In this document: piece by piece, positions 61,290 to 64,000 of the stretch | Layout: every line of letters begins with the position of its first letter | How positions within the stretch are numbered: position 1 is the first letter of the stretch | From: Nostoc mirabile CHAB5784 | GTDB lineage: Bacteria > Cyanobacteriota > Cyanobacteriia > Cyanobacteriales > Nostocaceae | NCBI RefSeq assembly: GCF_020829645.1 | Contig: NZ_JAIVFS010000024.1 | Coordinates: 1-64,000 of the forward strand | Direction of reading: 5' to 3' | Length of the DNA: 64,000 bases | Notes under the pieces: generated by a model | What the model was told of the DNA's origin: nothing | What the model saw: only the letters and a program-made list of their open reading frames with translations | Database searches by the model: none | Program-made: the position numbers and the translations under genes

Positions 61290-61318
61290 AAACAATTGAG
61301 TAATTAGGAGATAGTTGA

Positions 61319-61813
61319 ATGGCAAGGGTAATTTTCTATAGCAAACCAGGTTGTCAAGGTGGTACTAAGCAAAAAGTTTTGCTAACAGCTGCTGGACATG
61401 AGGTGATACCATATAATCTGCTAACAGAACCTTGGACAGTTGAACGGTTGCGTTCATTTTTTGGCGATCGCCCCGTAGCCGAATGGTTTAATTCTTCCGC
61501 CCCAAAGGTAAAATCTGGTGAGGTGGTTCCTGAAAAAGTAGATGAACAAACCGCTTTGGCGCTGATGTTGAGAGAGCCGTTGTTGATTCGCCGTCCTTTG
61601 TTAGAAGTAGGCGAACAGCGTGAGGTAGGATTCGATGTAGAAAAGATTGATGCTTGGATTGGTTTAAAACCTGTAGATGAGTCCTTGCAAGAAATCAGCG
61701 AAAATCTGATGAAGGAGAATTTGCAAGGCTGCTCCCACGGTCATGATCATAGTCATCATCACCATAATCAGCAGGGTGAACAACATCAAAAGCAAGGCAA
61801 GTGTAGTCATTAG
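61319..61813 (+). CDS. nitrogenase-associated ArsC/Spx-family protein
   Basis: 164 residues. A thioredoxin-like ArsC fold: VIFYSKPGCQGGTKQKVLL, PYNLLTEPWTVERLRSFFG, PLLIRRPLLEVGEQREVGFD and a C-terminal domain. The family is known as nitrogenase-associated protein and occurs in diazotrophs, often in nif clusters. The last about 25 residues are His/Gln-rich with paired Cys (GCSHGHDHSHHHH, GKCSH), a likely metal-binding tail beyond the usual length. Single Cys at the ArsC-type position (PGC). A terminator follows. Confidence 0.87.
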   Translation: MARVIFYSKPGCQGGTKQKVLLTAAGHEVIPYNLLTEPWTVERLRSFFGDRPVAEWFNSSAPKVKSGEVVPEKVDEQTALALMLREPLLIRRPLLEVGEQREVGFDVEKIDAWIGLKPVDESLQEISENLMKENLQGCSHGHDHSHHHHNQQGEQHQKQGKCSH

Positions 61814-61836
61814 ATTTCTTGCAAAAATCCCTAATA

Positions 61837-61892
61837 CCCCACCCGCAAGCAAAGAGAGGAGATAAAGCGTAGCTTTGTCGGGTGGGGTTTTT
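61837..61892 (+). terminator. terminator after the nitrogenase-associated gene
   Basis: CCCCACCCG (61837-61845) pairs with CGGGTGGGG (61879-61887), followed by TTTTTATTTTT. The loop contains GGAGATAAAGCGTAGCTTTG, the core of the MITE palindrome, so a MITE-like repeat has become the terminator. Confidence 0.8.
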
Positions 61893-61967
61893 ATTTTTGA
61901 TTTATGCTAAGAGGTTTATTAGTTATGGTAGTTCTCAATTGCCATGCTATCTAAAAGTAACCTCCTG

Positions 61968-62114
61968 CAATGCGATTGTTCCGACTGACAATGCCATTGT
62001 TTTGACTGACAATGCCATTGTTTCAACTCACAATGTGATTGTTTCGACTGACAATGCGATTGTTTCGACTGACAATGCGATTGTTTCAACTCACAATGCG
62101 ATTGTTTCGGCTTG
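61968..62114. repeat. 21-bp minisatellite, 7 copies
   Basis: Seven copies of CAATGCGATTGTTTCGACTGA with alternating variants (GCCATT, GTGATT, TCAACTCA). It borders a HAD gene remnant directly. Confidence 0.95.
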
Positions 62115-62136
62115 CAAAAATTAACACACCCTTTCT

Positions 62137-62364
62137 TTGTGTGAGCAGCTTAGAGAATCTGCATCAGATTGCATCTACATTGGGGATAACTTGAAGTTGG
62201 ATGCGATTGCTGCGACAAAAGCTGGAATGCTGGGAGTGTGGCTTGACCGTGAACAAAAGACTTCCGAGATTGACTTATATGATGGGGACAAGATTAATAG
62301 TCTTTCGCAAGTACCTGCGCTATTGGCAAAGCTAACAAGGGACTTGCAGCGAATGAAGTATTAG
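62137..62364 (+). pseudogene. HAD hydrolase C-terminal remnant
   Basis: Only the last third of a HAD hydrolase remains: SASDCIYIGDNLKLDAIAAT (motif IV GDxxxxD), KAGMLGVWLDREQ and a C-terminal helix. The catalytic N-terminal Asp motif and the cap are absent. The 21-bp minisatellite stands where the upstream part would be. Probably non-functional. Confidence 0.7.
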
Positions 62365-62416
62365 AGCCAAATGAGAAGGACAGGGAGATTCATTACTCCG
62401 TTGTCCCTCTGTCTTT

Positions 62417-63376
62417 TTAACGCGCCCCAGCAGTTTCTAAGGACAAGTCTTGGAACATGGGTGTGCTGAGGTAACGTTCGCCAAAGGAAGGCTGAATCAT
62501 CACGATTAAACGTCCGGCATTTTCTGGACGTTTACCTACTTGAATTGCAGCACACAAGGCTGCACCAGAGGATATCCCAGACAATAAGCCTTCTTCTTTT
62601 GCTAAACGTCGCCCATAAGCGATCGCTTGTTCATCGCTGACTCTAATTACTTCATCAACCAATTCTAGGCGGAGAACATCGGGGATAAATCCGGCACCAA
62701 TACCTTGAATTCTGTGTGGCCCGGCTTCACCGCCTGAGAGAACTGGGCTGTTGCTGGGTTCAACTGCGATCGCCTGAAAAGTCTTCTTACGCTGTTTAAG
62801 TACTTCTGCAACCCCAGTAATCGTTCCACCAGTACCTACCCCAGCAATGACGATATCCACTTCCCCGTCTGTATCTGCCCAAATTTCTTCTGCGGTGGTT
62901 TCTTGGTGAACTTTGGGATTGGCAGGGTTGCGGAACTGTTGCAGCATAAAAGCATCGTTTGTATTAGCCACAATTTCTTCGGCTTTGCGAATAGCTCCCC
63001 GCATTCCCTCAACGCCTGGTGTCAATTCCAAAGAAGCACCATAAGCCCTAAGCATAGCCCGTCGTTCTTGGCTCATCGTCTCTGGCATTGTCAAAATCAA
63101 ACGGTAGCCACGCGCTGCTGCTACCATCGCTAGAGCAATTCCTGTATTACCAGAAGTAGGCTCAACTAAAATCGTCTTTCCAGGGGAAATTGAACCAGCA
63201 GCTTCTGCTGAGAGTACCATACTTAACCCAATGCGGTCTTTCACCGAAGCTGCTGGGTTCATCCCTTCTAATTTGACAACTATCCTTGCTACTACTCCCT
63301 CAGCTTGAGGAATCTTGTTCAGTTGAACTAAAGGAGTTCGTCCAATCAGTTCTGTTATGTCTTGAGCAATCCGCAT
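62417..63376 (-). CDS. cysK: cysteine synthase A (O-acetylserine sulfhydrylase)
   Basis: 319 residues. RIAQDITELIGRTPLVQLNK start, PLP-lysine in NPAASVKDRIGLSM, Asn-binding loop EPTSGNTGIALAMVAA, GVGTGGTITGVAEVLK phosphate loop and GISSGAALCAA. Makes cysteine from O-acetylserine and sulfide. No operon partner; it faces the nif-type genes. Confidence 0.94.
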   Translation of the reverse strand: MRIAQDITELIGRTPLVQLNKIPQAEGVVARIVVKLEGMNPAASVKDRIGLSMVLSAEAAGSISPGKTILVEPTSGNTGIALAMVAAARGYRLILTMPETMSQERRAMLRAYGASLELTPGVEGMRGAIRKAEEIVANTNDAFMLQQFRNPANPKVHQETTAEEIWADTDGEVDIVIAGVGTGGTITGVAEVLKQRKKTFQAIAVEPSNSPVLSGGEAGPHRIQGIGAGFIPDVLRLELVDEVIRVSDEQAIAYGRRLAKEEGLLSGISSGAALCAAIQVGKRPENAGRLIVMIQPSFGERYLSTPMFQDLSLETAGAR

Positions 63377-63660
63377 TATTTAACTCCTAAAATTCTAAAT
63401 CTTAGTACAGAGTATTTACTTATAAGAATAAGCTTTTGTATTATTTAATTTGCAGTTTAATGTCAATGAGTGCATATACTATGTATTCTAACTAAATCAC
63501 AAAATATGAAAGTTTAGGAAGAACCTTTATTACATGTTCCCATTGATTCTCACTTCAGCAGAGGGCTAGCTTGTCATACTTATATTTTACCATTTGGAAT
63601 TGCTGACTATTGCTTCTTGGGCAGAAAATTTGTATATAGGCATAATTTTTACCATTATTT
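63377..63660. other. cysK upstream, nothing recognised
   Basis: AT-rich, probably the cysK promoter. No gene or repeat recognised. Confidence 0.4.
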
Positions 63661-63868
63661 TTAACATTTTTGAGGGGTTTAAGTCCCTCGCTTCTAACAA
63701 GCGACAAGTTTTGTTTTACGGTGGGGTTAAAATTCCCAGACGCTCTCGAAGAGACGCTAAAAGCGAACGCGGACTCGCTAACGCAACTCTTAGAGACGCA
63801 CTCGCGTTCGCTAATGCAAAACAAAATTTACGAATTACGAATTACGAATTACGAATTATTTTAATATT
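63661..63868. repeat. about 200-bp dispersed repeat, copy 2
   Basis: Same as 47557-47757 but with an extra TTTTACGG segment and TCGCTAACGCAACTCTTAG in place of the shorter form. It ends with the ACGAATT heptads. The remaining 63869-64000 is AT-rich without a recognisable gene. Confidence 0.92.
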
Positions 63869-64000
63869 TTCTATTTGTTATAGAAATATCATTTACTTTC
63901 CAAACATTTAATTGTTTTTTCCAAATTATTAGTCTATCTTTATCAAAAGACATTGATATTTTCTTTTGAGTGCAGTTTTTGTCTTCCAAAAAATGCATCA

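Noticed and set aside
61882..62124. Open frame with NAIVSTD repeats
   Set aside because: Product of the 21-bp array; no start site and no conserved domain.

Overview
The window comes from a filamentous, heterocyst-forming cyanobacterium of the Nostoc/Anabaena type. The evidence is the very frequent HIP1 octamer GCGATCGC, the heptad tandem repeats typical of Nostocales (GTCATTA/TAATGAC, ACGAATT, GGGGACT families), a phycobiliprotein lyase, the cytochrome b6f genes petB and petD, an HglK-like pentapeptide protein, and a nitrogen-fixation/heterocyst block with the PatB/CnfR regulator, nif ferredoxin FdxB, the second cytochrome oxidase operon coxBAC and a nitrogenase-associated ArsC-like protein. 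One tRNA-Ser(GGA) is present. I saw no rRNA genes and no CRISPR array.

Layout. 1-6.2 kb is a decayed accessory region: two short tandem arrays, a RelE/ParE-type toxin-antitoxin pair, one truncated and one deleted copy of a Uma2 nuclease gene, a TnpB (IS200/IS605) 3' end fused to a foreign reading frame, a gene broken by a one-base frameshift, a ribbon-helix-helix/coiled-coil gene split by a frameshift, the C-terminal half of a tyrosine recombinase and a membrane coiled-coil protein. 6.6-12.4 kb holds an amino-acid ABC ATPase (LivF/NatE), a ferredoxin, a three-gene vWA/solute-binding envelope operon and an RTX-type calcium-binding protein. 13.7-18.4 kb is a sigma factor/DUF1822/CHAT-receptor operon, the most intriguing system in the window. 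18.9-23.1 kb is housekeeping (hisZ, J-domain protein, inositol monophosphatase, nuclease, 2Fe-2S ferredoxin), followed by the tRNA.

23.7-43.8 kb is mostly core genome: a HEAT-repeat protein with a phycobilin lyase, a site-2 protease, ctpA divergent from petB-petD, an anti-sigma kinase, a GDP-mannose dehydratase and glycosyltransferase, an HglK-like protein, a GNAT protein and ruvX. 44-52 kb holds a nuclease-like gene split by a MITE, a YqeG phosphatase, proB, Uma2, a ROK kinase, a Mut7-C protein and a sucrase/ferredoxin-like protein. 52.2-63.4 kb is the heterocyst/nif-associated block: cnfR(patB), fdxB, coxB-coxA-coxC, a small helical protein, a cupin, the nitrogenase-associated protein and cysK. 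CnfR is an oxygen-sensitive activator of nif genes, FdxB is a nif-associated ferredoxin, and the second Cox enzyme removes O2 in heterocysts, so these genes plausibly serve one micro-oxic programme.

The strongest structural theme is repeat activity. A MITE of about 145 bp occurs three times, with clear 3-bp TWA target duplications at two copies. It splits one gene and sits inside a 21-bp minisatellite. Three unrelated 21-bp minisatellites occur. Heptad repeats supply the start codons of livF, suhB and proB and the last codons of coxB. Short dispersed repeats sit in frame inside a Uma2 gene and a ROK kinase gene.
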